Shown: one piece after another, positions 63,405 to 64,000 of the stretch | Numbering within the stretch: position 1 is the stretch's first letter | Layout: each line of letters starts with the position of its first letter | Source: Herbaspirillum sp. ST 5-3 | GTDB taxonomy: Bacteria; Pseudomonadota; Gammaproteobacteria; Burkholderiales; Burkholderiaceae_D | Length of the DNA: 64,000 nt | Direction: 5' to 3' | NCBI RefSeq assembly: GCF_004804275.1 | Contig: NZ_STGI01000002.1 | Location: forward strand, 372,001-436,000 | Translations under genes and position numbers: made by a program | The notes under the pieces: model-generated | The model's database searches: none | Seen by the model: the letters and a program-made list of their open reading frames with translations, nothing else | What the model was told of the DNA's origin: nothing

Positions 63405-64000
63405 CTACGCCCAGAAGCTGCTATAGAAGCTGCTCATGCCGGTCAGCCCGACGATCGGGTACTCGGTCGCATTCAGGTAGCCGCTATGGCTGCTCTGCGG
63501 CATATACACAGTGACGCCATGCGCGGTGGTCAAGCCTCCGGTATCCACGACCGCATCGCTCAGCGCCGTCAGCACACTTTGTGCGGCAGTGTCGAGACTG
63601 CCCACCGCGTTCAGTTGCATAAAGTTGGTCATCAAGCTGTGCAAGTCGACATAAGTATCGTTCTGGAAGTCCAGGGCCGTGCTCCGCGCGCTGCGCAAGG
63701 TTTGCATTGCGCTGCTGCCGGCGGCACTGACCGCTTGGGCGAAATTGTCCCACGCGGTGGCAAGATCGCCCACTTCCGAAGCATTCAGTGCGGCAAGCGT
63801 GACTTGATTGTTGCCTTGTGCCTGATAGAAGCTTTCGTAGCTGTTGACGGCCTGGGTCGCGAGCTGTGATCCGGACGGGGACGCCTGTTGCTGGAATAAG
63901 GACAGCCAGTTGGTGTAGTCCCAGCCATCACCCGGCTCCGTGTCTTCAGAAACGACCACGTAGTCAGTCTGCGTGCGCAACGCATAGCCTTGATCCAGCA
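63405..64000 (-). CDS. Clostripain-like cysteine peptidase (C11 family), 3' part only
   Basis: The frame continues past the right edge of the window, so only about 198 C-terminal residues are visible. Near the upstream end it reads DYVVVSEDTEPGDGWDYTNWL, which resembles the SE-x-EPG-GW-Y segment of clostripain-related proteins. HGVTVYMPQSSHSGY and FYSSFW near the C-terminus also fit. The catalytic His and Cys would lie upstream, outside the window. Such proteins are exported proteases in several environmental bacteria. The next gene on the strand, the FecR-domain gene, begins 130 bp further on. Confidence 0.7.
   Translation of the reverse strand, partial: LDQGYALRTQTDYVVVSEDTEPGDGWDYTNWLSLFQQQASPSGSQLATQAVNSYESFYQAQGNNQVTLAALNASEVGDLATAWDNFAQAVSAAGSSAMQTLRSARSTALDFQNDTYVDLHSLMTNFMQLNAVGSLDTAAQSVLTALSDAVVDTGGLTTAHGVTVYMPQSSHSGYLNATEYPIVGLTGMSSFYSSFWA

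Overview
The window looks like ordinary chromosome from a high-GC betaproteobacterium, most probably Burkholderiales in or near the Oxalobacteraceae (Herbaspirillum, Noviherbaspirillum or Herminiimonas-like). This is judged from protein character, dense same-strand operons with ATGA or TAATG overlaps, and gene content (Yej-type peptide importer, ergothioneine genes, 260-aa FabI, 264-aa ThyA). There is no phage, insertion sequence, CRISPR array or rRNA. One tRNA (Val, CAC) is present.

Layout. 1-3.4 kb: tail of a molybdenum hydroxylase large subunit, its XdhC-type maturation factor, and a FAD/NAD(P)H oxidoreductase, followed by a 109-bp imperfect palindrome. 3.7-6.6 kb: dcd and a GAF-PAS histidine kinase/NarL-type regulator pair. 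7.0-17.6 kb: a complete chemosensory operon of the Wsp type (CheW, CheR-TPR, CheW, MCP, CheA-REC, CheB). It ends in a 1063-aa REC-GAF-PAS-GGDEF-EAL-REC protein where Wsp systems normally encode a diguanylate cyclase. Its GGDEF motif is degenerate and its EAL residues are intact, so the predicted output is c-di-GMP breakdown.

18.1-31.8 kb (all minus strand): Orn/Lys/Arg decarboxylase, erythromycin-esterase-like protein, BON-SRPBCC envelope protein, DUF4337 protein, thyA-folA, and an operon of ABC ATPase, FtsX-like permease, AttH-like lipocalin and MsbA-like exporter. 32.0-36.0 kb: egtD-egtB for ergothioneine, a convergent GNAT gene, and a second EgtB/SenA-like protein. In that protein two of the three expected iron-binding histidines are Tyr and Arg at exactly the positions where the neighbouring EgtB has His. 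36.1-38.6 kb: rhlE and fabI. 39.0-44.5 kb: yejABEF.

44.5-53.3 kb: the mltD-gloB-methyltransferase-rnhA-dnaQ neighbourhood known from enterobacteria, but with an RND efflux pair between rnhA and dnaQ, then tRNA-Val. 53.5-59.5 kb: a divergent LysR regulator and an operon of acyl-CoA dehydrogenase, SDR and APH-type kinase, which resembles a split ACAD10/11 or bacterial levulinate (4-hydroxyacyl-CoA) pathway; a flavin reductase and a nitronate-monooxygenase-like protein follow. 59.7-64.0 kb: a DUF3095 protein, a GAF-like/LuxR regulator, a cupin dioxygenase-like protein, a FecR-domain protein and the 3' part of a clostripain-like protease.

Start codons were chosen by ribosome-binding sites, overlaps and family N-termini, so many genes are shorter than their longest open frame. 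All functional calls are from sequence reading; no database search was run.
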